From: an uncultured Clostridia bacterium
GTDB taxonomy: Bacteria; Bacillota; Clostridia; Christensenellales; UBA1242
Assembly: GCA_934747385.1 (NCBI GenBank)
Contig: CAKVGK010000002.1
Span: 186,001 to 250,000, forward strand
Reading direction: 5' to 3'
DNA: 64,000 nt
The notes beneath the pieces are model-generated. The model was not told the DNA's origin, made no database searches, and saw only the letters and a list, made by a program, of their open reading frames with translations. Within the stretch, counting starts at the first letter, position 1. Every line of letters starts with the position of its first letter. Shown piece after piece: positions 56,125 to 64,000 of the stretch. The translations under genes and the position numbers were made by a program.

Positions 56125-56382
56125 CTATGCTTTGGTTTTGTAAGCGCTTAATCTTGCTTTTTTTCTGTTAGCAGTTGTTTTTTGCAAAATACCCTTAGAA
56201 ACAGCAGAATCAATTAAAGAAAATGTTTCACTCAAAATTTTGCCAGCATTCTCATCATTAGCATCAACAGCAAGTTTGTATTTTTTAATGTAAGTAGCAA
56301 TTTTTGATTTATATGATTTATTTTCTTCAGTTTGTCTATTAATAACGTCAATACGCTTTTTTGCTGATTTAATATTAGCCAT
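56125..56382 (-). CDS. rpsT: 30S ribosomal protein S20
   Basis: The 85-residue basic helical protein opens MANIKSAKKRIDVINRQTEE, the diagnostic S20 start, and ends KTTANRKKARLSAYKTKA. It binds the 16S 5' and 3' minor domains. On the - strand it has a GGAGG site and its own promoter. It faces holA and the peptidase gene, a common location but here in opposite orientation. Confidence 0.96.
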   Translation of the reverse strand: MANIKSAKKRIDVINRQTEENKSYKSKIATYIKKYKLAVDANDENAGKILSETFSLIDSAVSKGILQKTTANRKKARLSAYKTKA

Positions 56383-56403
56383 TTAAACCTCCAATTCGCA
56401 CTT

Positions 56404-56432
56404 AGTATAACAAATTGACAGTATTTTGGCAA
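56404..56432 (-). promoter_or_regulatory. rpsT promoter
   Basis: On the - strand: TTGCCA (56432-56427), 17-bp spacer, TATACT (56409-56404) preceded by TGT (extended -10). Confidence 0.82.
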
Positions 56433-56545
56433 GTGGTTTTTACAATTTTTTGCATTTTACTGACAAAATTATCAATTGCAAGCAAATTTTTTGAATGCAA
56501 CCCTTAAATTATCACAACAAATCAAATTTAAGCGTAACTAATATT

Positions 56546-57226
56546 ATGTTAAATAAATTAAAGCCAACCATTGCCGTTGTTGACAGCGGAATTGGTGGTA
56601 TCAGCGTTTTAAATCAGTTAATTCAAAAATACAAGTTTGGAAATTTTTTGTATTTTGCCGATAATCTTCATATGCCTTATGGCAACAAAAAGTCCCAATT
56701 TATTGAAAAACGCCTTGAACAAATCATTCAATATTTGAACAAATTTTATTGTCCAGATATGATTATAATTGCATGCAACACTGCCTCTAGTGTTGTTGAC
56801 TGCAGTAAATATGATAATGTTAAAACAATATTGTTTGACAAATCAAATCCTATATTGGCAACAAAACTAACCTCCAAACAATTGGCAGGTTTTAATGTGA
56901 TTGCTGACAAGAATTTAGCCTCTTTGATTGAACACAAAATAAATAAACCAACCTTACTATTGCAAAACATAAAAGAGCATGCTAAAAAGTTAAAACTGAA
57001 TAAATATCCTATTTTGACTCTAGGTTGCACTCATTACGAATTAATAAAAGACATGTTTGAAAAAGTCTGCCCAAACACAAAGTTCATTTTAAACAGCGCC
57101 AAATTGATTGAACAAATAGACTTTGCACCAGAGCAAAACTATTTAACAATCAAGATATTGCTTTCAAAAAAAGATGAGCGTTGCGAAAAATTGATAAATT
57201 CACTTATAAAAACAAATCAAGCCTAA
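56546..57226 (+). CDS. murI: Glutamate racemase
   Basis: This enzyme provides D-glutamate for peptidoglycan. From ATG 56546 it has 226 residues, slightly short: IAVVDSGIGGISVLNQLIQK, the YFADNLHMPYGNK segment, catalytic Cys 1 in IIACNTASSVV and Cys 2 in LTLGCTHYELI. An upstream ATG at 56495 would add 17 residues without homology. No ribosome site is seen. It is convergent with the class A PBP and their ends overlap by four bases, so two peptidoglycan genes meet tail to tail. Confidence 0.93.
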   Translation: MLNKLKPTIAVVDSGIGGISVLNQLIQKYKFGNFLYFADNLHMPYGNKKSQFIEKRLEQIIQYLNKFYCPDMIIIACNTASSVVDCSKYDNVKTILFDKSNPILATKLTSKQLAGFNVIADKNLASLIEHKINKPTLLLQNIKEHAKKLKLNKYPILTLGCTHYELIKDMFEKVCPNTKFILNSAKLIEQIDFAPEQNYLTIKILLSKKDERCEKLINSLIKTNQA

Positions 57227-59532
57227 ACAAACCAGCGAGATTTACCATTAAGCATTTGTTGTTCAATCAAGTTCAAAAGATACTCTTTTGGTCTTATTTT
57301 TGCTGTTGCAACAATCTCTTCATTGCACACTAGGGAATATGTTATTTCATTATGCTTGAAAATGTCGCTGTCTTTAATTTCAATCTTGCCATTTTTCTCC
57401 ATAACACTTTCTAAAATAAAATTACTATCTCCATATGCTTTTATTAATGAATAGTGATTGCTTTTAATAGCGTCAAAATAAATATAACTGCCCGTTTTGT
57501 CCATTTGAATTTCTAACGCTGTTGGTTCAATTTGTTTAATTTCAGGCAAGTTGCCGGCTTTAAAGTAATCATAGGCTATATATCTTTCAACATTAGTCAT
57601 AGGAGCAACTATTGTGTGATTGGTTTCATATTCGTTAATATCATATGCGGCGCGAACAATATCATCCGGACAGGTGAATGCAGCAGGTCTTTGAGATGAA
57701 TATAAATTTTCAAAAATACGCTTATTAATTTCGGTTGGCTGATTGGAACTATGTAGATGGTTATCTAACGCATTGTTCTTAATATCCGCAATCCAAGTTA
57801 ATGCAGTATGCTTTGAAGTGTAAGCAACATTAAACAAATCTGTGTTGGCTTGTCCATTATAGGCAGTTCCGGTTTTGGAAGCAATTTCATAAGGTAAATC
57901 ATTCAAGCGCTTTGCAGTGCCAGATTTAACAGTTTCTTTAAGGCAATCTGTCATTAAAAAGCAACTCGCATCGTCCATAACCTTTTCGCTATACTGCTGA
58001 GTGGTGTAAACAACATTCCCGTCCTTGTCTAAAATTTTATTAATAAAGGTTAAAGGTCTATATTCGCCCATATTGGCAATTGTGGTATATGCGTTTGTCA
58101 ATTGAATGAATCCAACGCCTTTGCTTAATGCACCCAAAGCCAAAGAAAGGTTTAAGTCCTGTGCGGTTAAGTTTATTCCAAAATCAGCAAGCGTGCTTTG
58201 CGCTTTATTTAACCCCAAATAGTCCAAAGCCTTAACAGCCGGAATGTTGGTTGACTGGGCAACAGCGTTGCGCACGGAAATGTAACCAGCAAAGCCTCCG
58301 CCTGCGTTTTTTGGAGAAAAACCATTATAGTTTATAGGTTCATCTAATAATAGGGTGGCGGGAGATAAAATGTTATATTTAAAGCATGGCAAATATACCG
58401 CTATTGGCTTTATAAGCGAGGCTGGTTGACGCTTTACATTATGCAAATTGTAGTTGCTGTTGCAGTAATACGCCAAAATCCTGCCGTCATTGTCTGCCAC
58501 AATTGAAACACTGTCTAAATTTTCATTAAACAACTCTTGCGCTGATGACAGCACATTTTTGTTGGACTCAACAACATTTGCTTGAAGTTCATCATCTTTG
58601 TTTGTAATAATCTCATAATCTCGATTTATTAACTCTCGTTCGGTAATATTAAGCAATGAGCATGCCTCAAAAATGGCTTCTCGTTCATAACTGGAGTTTC
58701 CGCTTGCAGTTGGTGCAATTTCGATTTCGCTATTAACAACACTTTCAAATTCTGTTTGTGAAATATCTTTTTGCGATAGCATTGCTTTTGCCACAACATT
58801 GCGCCTTTCAATTGAATTGGTATAATTGGTTTTGGGCGAATATTTGGCAGGAGATTTTATCAAACCTGCCAAACAACATGCCTCGCTTAAGGTTAAATCC
58901 TGCGCTTGTTTGTTGAAATAAACCCTTGCGGCATTTTCAATTCCATAAGCATTTTGACCAAAATATATGGTGTTTAAATACATTTCCAAAATCTCGTTTT
59001 TACTAAATTTTTTTTCCATTTTTATTGCAAGAATAATCTCTTTAACTTTCCTTTCATATGTTTTTTCGTTGGAAAGCAACGCGTTTTTAATCAGTTGTTG
59101 GCTGATTGTTGACGCTCCCTGAGATTTTGATTTAGAGGTTAAATTGACCACACCTGCCTTTAAAATTCGTTTAAAATCATAACCATTATGCTGATAAAAT
59201 CGCTTATCTTCAATGTCCACAAACGCCTTTAAAACATAGGGAGGCAAACTTTCAAGTTCTGTTATGGTGCGGTTTGAATTGTAAAGAGTGTTGTCTTGCC
59301 CAGAAGCGGAATAAACTTTTATGCCATTATTCACACTTGTTAATTTTGAAATGTCTAAATCATATTTGTTGTAAAGCACTGTAAAATAGGTGAGTGCAGA
59401 GCAAAACAAGGCAGCAAAAAGAACACAAACAACAAGCAAAACCTTAATACAAATTTTACTTGCCTTTTTATTCTCTTTTTGCTGCTTTTTTAGGCTTTGC
59501 TCCTGTCCATTTTGGCTGCTTAGTTTTTTCAT
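57223..59532 (-). CDS. Class A penicillin-binding protein (PBP1A type)
   Basis: The bifunctional peptidoglycan synthase has 769 residues: a Lys/Gln-rich cytosolic start, one membrane anchor (VLLVVCVLFAALFCSALTYF), glycosyltransferase domain with FVDIEDKRFYQHNGYDFKRI, QGASTISQQLIKNALL, KEIILAIKMEKKFSKNEILE and IYFGQNAYGIENAAR, and transpeptidase domain with SLIK (within RQPASLIKPIAVYL), STN (STNIPAVK) and KTGTAYNGQ. A roughly 100-residue C-terminal extension follows the transpeptidase. No clear Shine-Dalgarno or strong promoter was found upstream on the - strand. Confidence 0.94.
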   Translation of the reverse strand: MKKLSSQNGQEQSLKKQQKENKKASKICIKVLLVVCVLFAALFCSALTYFTVLYNKYDLDISKLTSVNNGIKVYSASGQDNTLYNSNRTITELESLPPYVLKAFVDIEDKRFYQHNGYDFKRILKAGVVNLTSKSKSQGASTISQQLIKNALLSNEKTYERKVKEIILAIKMEKKFSKNEILEMYLNTIYFGQNAYGIENAARVYFNKQAQDLTLSEACCLAGLIKSPAKYSPKTNYTNSIERRNVVAKAMLSQKDISQTEFESVVNSEIEIAPTASGNSSYEREAIFEACSLLNITERELINRDYEIITNKDDELQANVVESNKNVLSSAQELFNENLDSVSIVADNDGRILAYYCNSNYNLHNVKRQPASLIKPIAVYLPCFKYNILSPATLLLDEPINYNGFSPKNAGGGFAGYISVRNAVAQSTNIPAVKALDYLGLNKAQSTLADFGINLTAQDLNLSLALGALSKGVGFIQLTNAYTTIANMGEYRPLTFINKILDKDGNVVYTTQQYSEKVMDDASCFLMTDCLKETVKSGTAKRLNDLPYEIASKTGTAYNGQANTDLFNVAYTSKHTALTWIADIKNNALDNHLHSSNQPTEINKRIFENLYSSQRPAAFTCPDDIVRAAYDINEYETNHTIVAPMTNVERYIAYDYFKAGNLPEIKQIEPTALEIQMDKTGSYIYFDAIKSNHYSLIKAYGDSNFILESVMEKNGKIEIKDSDIFKHNEITYSLVCNEEIVATAKIRPKEYLLNLIEQQMLNGKSRWFV

Positions 59533-59584
59533 TGTTTTATTATTTGCAAAATGTAGAAAAATAATTGAAATTGTAATATTTTAG

Positions 59585-59613
59585 TTGAAAATTGAGCCAA
59601 TTTTAGTTATAAT
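59585..59613 (+). promoter_or_regulatory. miaB promoter, predicted leaderless
   Basis: TTGAAA (59585-59590), 17-bp spacer, TATAAT (59608-59613). Seven bases separate it from the miaB ATG (59621), so the start point should be at or within 1-2 bases of the start codon. Confidence 0.78.
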
Positions 59614-59620
59614 GTATCTT

Positions 59621-60952
59621 ATGAAAGATTTAAGCGGAAAATTTTACCATATTGAAACATACGGCTGCCAAATGAATGTGCACGAAAGTGAAAAACTGCG
59701 TGGCATTCTTTCAACTTTTGGCATGGCTGAAACTGACGACATTGAACAGGCTTCAATGGTTCTTTTTAACACTTGCTGTATTCGCGAAGGTGCGGAAGAT
59801 AAAGCATACAGCAATATTGCAGCATTAAAGAAGTGGAAGCAAGCTGACCCTGACCGAATTATTGTTGTTTGTGGTTGTATGCCTCAACAAAAAAATGGCA
59901 AGTATGACTTTAAAAAGCGCCTCACTTTTGTTGATATAGTTATTGGGACGCACAACCTTAACATTTTGGGCGAATATTTGAAACGTTTGCTGCAAAATCG
60001 CAAACGCATTGTTGAAATTGTTGACGCACCAATTAATGGCATGGAAACTGAGCAATGCGTAAGAGATGACAAGGTTAATGCTTATGTTAATATTATTTAT
60101 GGATGCAACAAATTTTGCACATATTGCATTGTCCCTCACGTACGTGGGCGTGAAACAAGCCGTCCTATGCAAGATATTTTTGATGAGGTTAAAAACCTTG
60201 TTCAAAAGCAAAATTATAAATACATAACACTGCTTGGTCAAAATGTAAACTCTTATGGCAAGGATTTAACACCTAAAACCAATTTTGCAACACTGTTAAC
60301 AGAACTTTGCAAAATTGAGGGGGACTTTAAAATTAAATTCATGACCTCTCATCCAATGGATTTTGATTTAAACCTTATCAAAGTAATGAAAGAGGAAGAC
60401 AAGGTTGCAAAAGCACTTCATTTGCCAGTTCAATCTGGAAGCTCAAAAGTTCTTAAACGCATGAACAGGCATTACGATATAAAGCACTATTACAAAATTA
60501 TTCGCAAAGTTAAGCATTCTATGCCTAATATTTCGCTTTCTACAGACATTATTGTTGGTTTCCCAGGCGAAACAGATAAAGACTACAATCAAACAGTTAA
60601 ATTGCTTAAAAAAGTTAAATACGACCAAGTTTTTGCCTTTATGTATTCGCCAAGATCAGGAACTCCAGCTGCAACATTCGAAGACCAAATTGACGAAGAA
60701 GTAAAGAACAAACGTGTTAATGATTTGCTTAAAAAGCAAAGAATAATTCAAAAAGATTTGATGGCAAAGACAATCGGCAAATCTTACAATTGCTTAATTC
60801 GTATGGTTAACGGCGTTGCCATGGGTTTAACAGATGGTGGAAGGGAGATTTATTTGCCAAGTTATAAATTTAATAACGAAAATTATTTTGCAAACGTTAA
60901 AGTTGAAGGTATAAGAAATCATAAATTGTCTGGGGTGGTTATTGATGATTGA
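59621..60952 (+). CDS. miaB: tRNA-2-methylthio-N6-dimethylallyladenosine synthase MiaB
   Basis: The radical-SAM methylthiotransferase acts on tRNA A37. From ATG 59621 it has 443 residues: N-terminal domain with YGCQMNVHESEKL and the other cluster Cys in FNTCCIREGAEDKAYSN and VCGCMPQQ, the radical-SAM motif CNKFCTYC in a VPHVRGRETSRP context, and a C-terminal TRAM domain. A start at 59612 is possible but lies on the -10 box. No ribosome site is seen. Its end overlaps mutS, the usual neighbour. Confidence 0.96.
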   Translation: MKDLSGKFYHIETYGCQMNVHESEKLRGILSTFGMAETDDIEQASMVLFNTCCIREGAEDKAYSNIAALKKWKQADPDRIIVVCGCMPQQKNGKYDFKKRLTFVDIVIGTHNLNILGEYLKRLLQNRKRIVEIVDAPINGMETEQCVRDDKVNAYVNIIYGCNKFCTYCIVPHVRGRETSRPMQDIFDEVKNLVQKQNYKYITLLGQNVNSYGKDLTPKTNFATLLTELCKIEGDFKIKFMTSHPMDFDLNLIKVMKEEDKVAKALHLPVQSGSSKVLKRMNRHYDIKHYYKIIRKVKHSMPNISLSTDIIVGFPGETDKDYNQTVKLLKKVKYDQVFAFMYSPRSGTPAATFEDQIDEEVKNKRVNDLLKKQRIIQKDLMAKTIGKSYNCLIRMVNGVAMGLTDGGREIYLPSYKFNNENYFANVKVEGIRNHKLSGVVIDD

Positions 60953-63521
60953 ATCATATGTAAATAAAGAAATTTTTAACTCTAACAACAAAAAACTTTC
61001 TCCAGTTATTAAGCAATATCTTTCAATTAAAGAAAACAATGAGGATTGCATTATATTCTACCGCCTTGGTGATTTTTATGAATTGTTTTTGGACGATGCC
61101 GTAATTGGCAGCAGAATTTTGGATTTGACCTTAACTGGGAAAGATTGCGGCGTGGGCGAGCGTGCGCCTATGTGTGGCGTGCCATTCCATGCATATGAGT
61201 CTTATGCGCAACGCTTGATTGAACGCGGATATAAGGTTGCAATTTGCGAACAAACTGATGAAATTAGAAATGGGCTGGTTCAACGCGAAATTGTGCGCAT
61301 AATAACCCCTGGCACTGTTGTTGAAAGTTCAATGCTCAACGAGCGCAAAAATTCATATATAATGTGTATATATGCTGAAAAGAACACCATATCTTATGCT
61401 TATAGTGATTTATCAACAGGTGAAATTAAAGTTGCAGAATATTCTGGCAACAACATTGCAGAGTACATAAACGACCAAATTGTTAGAATTATGCCAAGTG
61501 AAATTATATGTAATAAACTCATGATGGAAATGAGCAAAAACTTGGTTTGTTTTTTGCGTGATGGATATCGTTTCACTGAATATTTTGACTGGGCATTCAA
61601 CATTGCCGACGCTGAAAAACAAATTCTAAATCAATATGATTTAAAGTCTTTAAACGGCTTTGACATTGATTCTAAGTATTGCATTAGGGCAATTGGCGCA
61701 TTGTTGGCATATTTTCAAGAAACTCAAAAGCGAGATTTAAAGCATTTGAATTTTCCAAAAAAGATTTATGACCAAGAGTTTATGTATTTGGACACAAACA
61801 CTCGCCGTAACCTTGAAATTGAACAAACTCGCGAAGGGGACAGAAAGGGAACTCTGCTTTGGGTGTTGGACAAAACTTGCACAAACATTGGCTCTCGCTT
61901 GTTGCGAAACTGGGTTAGACAGCCACTTCAAAGCATAACTGAAATTGAACGCCGTTTAAGCATGGTTCAAAGCATGGTTGATGACACAGTTTTGCGTGCT
62001 AACCTTAAAATTGCCTTAAATGGAGTGCAAGACATTGAACGAATAATTGGCAAGGTTGGCTATGGAAGTTTTTCACCAAAAGACTGTGTTGCACTTAAAA
62101 CATCACTCTATCAAGTGCCGGTTATAAAAAAGATTTTAATAAATAACAATAATCCAGAAATTGTTAAACTGGCAGAGCAACTTGTTGACGTGCACGAAAT
62201 TGCCGATATGATTAATGCAATTATTGTTGACGAGCCACCACTTTTGTTCAAAAATGGAAATTACATTAAACCAGGTTTTAATGCAAATTTGGATCATATA
62301 AAGTCGCTTCGAGATAAGGCGTCTTCTTACATTACGCAAATGGAAAGCCAAGAACGAGAGAACACAGGCATAAAGACGCTTAAAATAGGCCACAATCGTG
62401 TGTTTGGCTATTATATTGAAATTGGCAAACAGTATGCTGAACAAGTTCCATTTAGATATGTCCGCAAACAAACAACAGCGAATGGCGAGAGGTATATCAC
62501 AGAAGAATTGAAGCAATTTGAAGAAGAAGTTTTCACCTCTCAAGAAAAAGCACTTAATTTGGAAGAAAGCATTTTTGCTGAATTAAAAGAGCAGATTTTG
62601 GCAAACGCGCCAGTTTTGCAACAAATTGCACGCATTATAGCTCAAATAGACTGCATTTATTCGCTTGCAACAGTGGCAATCACCAATGATTATCACCGCC
62701 CAACAATAACCGACGGAAAGGAAATTAACATAGTGGCAGGGCGTCACCCAGTTGTTGAATTAATGCAAAAATCAAATGACTTTATTGCCAACGACTGCGT
62801 CTTGAACGAGGATGACCAACGCACAATGATTTTGACCGGGCCAAATATGGCAGGTAAATCAACATACATGCGTCAAGTGGCTTTGATTACTTACATGGCG
62901 CACATAGGCAGTTTTGTGCCAGCAAGAAAGGCTGATATTTGCTTGATTGACCGCATTTTCACCCGTATTGGCGCAAGCGACGACCTTTCAGTTGGCCAAT
63001 CAACCTTTATGGTTGAAATGATTGAGGTTGCCAACATTTTGCATTACGCAACGAACAATAGCCTCATAATTTTGGATGAAGTAGGGCGCGGAACCTCAAC
63101 TTTTGATGGGCTTTCAATTGCCTGGGCGGTTGTGGAATATTTGTCAAAACACCTTAATGCAAAAACTTTGTTTGCAACCCATTATCACGAATTAATGCAG
63201 CTTGAGGGTCTTTATGACGGCGTTAAAAACTTTTGCATTTCAATTAAAGAAATTGGCGGTCATTTGGTGTTTATGCGCAAAATCATGCGCGGCAGTGCCA
63301 CAAAAAGTTATGGCATTGAAGTTGCAGGTTTGGCAGGCTTGCCAAAGGAAATAATAACCCGAGCAAAAGAATTGATAACTGAATTTGAGTCGCAAAAAGT
63401 TAGCAATACAGCACAAAAAGAAAGCGAAATTATAGATAATTTAAGGTCAATTGACCCTAATACTTTAACGCCATTAATTGCGTTTGACACATTGGTTAGA
63501 TTGATTGATTTGGCAAAATAA
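60945..63521 (+). CDS. mutS: DNA mismatch repair protein MutS
   Basis: The mismatch sensor has 858 residues: N-terminal mismatch-contact loop in FYRLGDFYELFLDDA (Phe-x-Glu), connector and lever regions, clamp, and C-terminal ABC ATPase with Walker A GPNMAGKSTYMRQ, DDLSVGQSTFMVEM, Walker B LIILDEVGRGTST and THYHEL. ATG 60945 is chosen over TTG 60942; it follows GGGGTGG. It overlaps miaB by 8 bases and precedes mutL after 22 bp. Confidence 0.97.
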   Translation: MIESYVNKEIFNSNNKKLSPVIKQYLSIKENNEDCIIFYRLGDFYELFLDDAVIGSRILDLTLTGKDCGVGERAPMCGVPFHAYESYAQRLIERGYKVAICEQTDEIRNGLVQREIVRIITPGTVVESSMLNERKNSYIMCIYAEKNTISYAYSDLSTGEIKVAEYSGNNIAEYINDQIVRIMPSEIICNKLMMEMSKNLVCFLRDGYRFTEYFDWAFNIADAEKQILNQYDLKSLNGFDIDSKYCIRAIGALLAYFQETQKRDLKHLNFPKKIYDQEFMYLDTNTRRNLEIEQTREGDRKGTLLWVLDKTCTNIGSRLLRNWVRQPLQSITEIERRLSMVQSMVDDTVLRANLKIALNGVQDIERIIGKVGYGSFSPKDCVALKTSLYQVPVIKKILINNNNPEIVKLAEQLVDVHEIADMINAIIVDEPPLLFKNGNYIKPGFNANLDHIKSLRDKASSYITQMESQERENTGIKTLKIGHNRVFGYYIEIGKQYAEQVPFRYVRKQTTANGERYITEELKQFEEEVFTSQEKALNLEESIFAELKEQILANAPVLQQIARIIAQIDCIYSLATVAITNDYHRPTITDGKEINIVAGRHPVVELMQKSNDFIANDCVLNEDDQRTMILTGPNMAGKSTYMRQVALITYMAHIGSFVPARKADICLIDRIFTRIGASDDLSVGQSTFMVEMIEVANILHYATNNSLIILDEVGRGTSTFDGLSIAWAVVEYLSKHLNAKTLFATHYHELMQLEGLYDGVKNFCISIKEIGGHLVFMRKIMRGSATKSYGIEVAGLAGLPKEIITRAKELITEFESQKVSNTAQKESEIIDNLRSIDPNTLTPLIAFDTLVRLIDLAK

Positions 63522-63543
63522 CTTGAAAAATTAAGGAGGATTT

Positions 63544-64000
63544 ATGGCAATTAACATTTTGGATAGCATGATTATAAATCGCATTTCAGCTGGTGAAGTT
63601 GTTGAAAGTCCTTTTTCAATCGTTAAAGAATTGATTGATAACTCTCTTGACGCTGGGGCAGATAAGATTTCAATTGAAATTTTAAATGGTGGCATTGACT
63701 CAATCATTATAAAAGATAACGGAAAGGGCATTGACCACGATGATATGATTAAGGCTTTCTTACCTCATGCAACAAGCAAAATTGGAAAATTGGAAGATTT
63801 GGACGCAATTTCAACCCTAGGTTTTAGGGGAGAGGCTTTGGCAAGCATTTCGAATGTTACACAAACTAAAATAACAACAAAAACCTCTTCACAAGAGTTT
63901 GCATATCAAATGGAGGTTAATGGCGGCAATTTTGGCGAAATTCAACCAACAGAAAGCGACAATGGAACAAAAATTCAAGTCAACAACCTTTTCTTTAACA
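63544..64000 (+). CDS. mutL: DNA mismatch repair protein MutL, 5' part
   Basis: This is the N-terminal 152 codons of the GHKL ATPase MutL, cut by the window edge. Motif I is IVKELIDNSLDAGADK (Glu and Asn for Mg-ATP), motif II IKDNGKGID, then HATSKIGKLEDLDAISTLGF and RGEALASISNV. The start follows AAGGAGG. In Firmicutes MutL normally carries an endonuclease domain at its other end, which cannot be seen here. Confidence 0.97.
   Translation, partial: MAINILDSMIINRISAGEVVESPFSIVKELIDNSLDAGADKISIEILNGGIDSIIIKDNGKGIDHDDMIKAFLPHATSKIGKLEDLDAISTLGFRGEALASISNVTQTKITTKTSSQEFAYQMEVNGGNFGEIQPTESDNGTKIQVNNLFFN

Overview
The window is a dense, AT-rich stretch of a low-GC Firmicutes chromosome, most likely an uncultivated endospore-lineage Clostridia. 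The evidence is a complete spoIIIAA-AH operon, strong purine-rich Shine-Dalgarno sites, Bacillus/Clostridium-type -35/-10 promoters, YlxM/KhpA/RbgA/YlxR/YqhY neighbours, and the supersynteny smc-ftsY-ylxM-ffh-rpsP-khpA-rimM-trmD ... rpsB-tsf-frr-uppS-cdsA-rseP ... rimP-nusA-ylxR-infB-rbfA-truB. Family-level placement cannot be made from this sequence alone. Almost every gene is on the + strand; only a tRNA-Glu, rpsT and a class A PBP are reversed, as expected for one leading-strand arm. The standard code applies: TGA is a genuine stop in rimM, spoIIIAA, spoIIIAF and miaB.

Layout. 1-5.2 kb: a decayed ASCH-domain gene, rpsU, pcrA and ligA. 5.3-17.6 kb: smc, the SRP genes (ftsY, ylxM, ffh), ribosome and tRNA maturation genes (rpsP, khpA, rimM, trmD, rbgA), a Nudix hydrolase, a frameshifted HELIH protein, rnhB, yraN and rplS. 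17.6-27.1 kb: a second Nudix gene, comM, dprA, topA, trmFO, hslVU, tcdA and trxA. 27.2-30.3 kb: iscS with a divergent IscU-like partner, a small membrane protein, ruvX and a DUF1292 gene. 30.4-43.9 kb: translation and envelope genes (rpsB, tsf, frr, uppS, cdsA, rseP), a PolC-like protein without a polymerase, then rimP-nusA-ylxR-infB-rbfA-truB and efp. 44.0-48.7 kb: spoIIIA. 48.8-52.4 kb: yqhY, nusB, xseAB and proS. 52.4-57.2 kb: tRNA-Glu, a broken Xre-type regulator, comEC, holA, a YgjP-type peptidase, rpsT and murI. 57.2-64 kb: a class A PBP, miaB, mutS and the 5' part of mutL.

How it works together. Most of the window is housekeeping: protein targeting, ribosome assembly, translation, tRNA modification, replication, repair, and envelope and sporulation functions. 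DprA, ComM and ComEC are the DNA-uptake and processing genes.

Points of interest. (1) At the canonical polC site there is a 506-residue protein with PolC N-terminal and OB regions and an intact DEDDh exonuclease, but no PHP or polymerase module. (2) Two loci, ffh and the IscU-like gene, are followed by extra copies of their own 3' ends that still encode the C-terminal peptide. (3) The usual positions of dxr, ispG, ispA, dxs and pyrH are empty although uppS is kept. (4) The IscU-like protein seems to lack all three cluster-ligand cysteines. (5) Several genes (ruvX, the polC-like gene, holA, miaB) have good promoters placed so that transcripts would be leaderless or nearly so. (6) Three small accessory genes (ASCH, HELIH, Xre) are broken. 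No CRISPR array, prophage, insertion sequence or integrase was seen.
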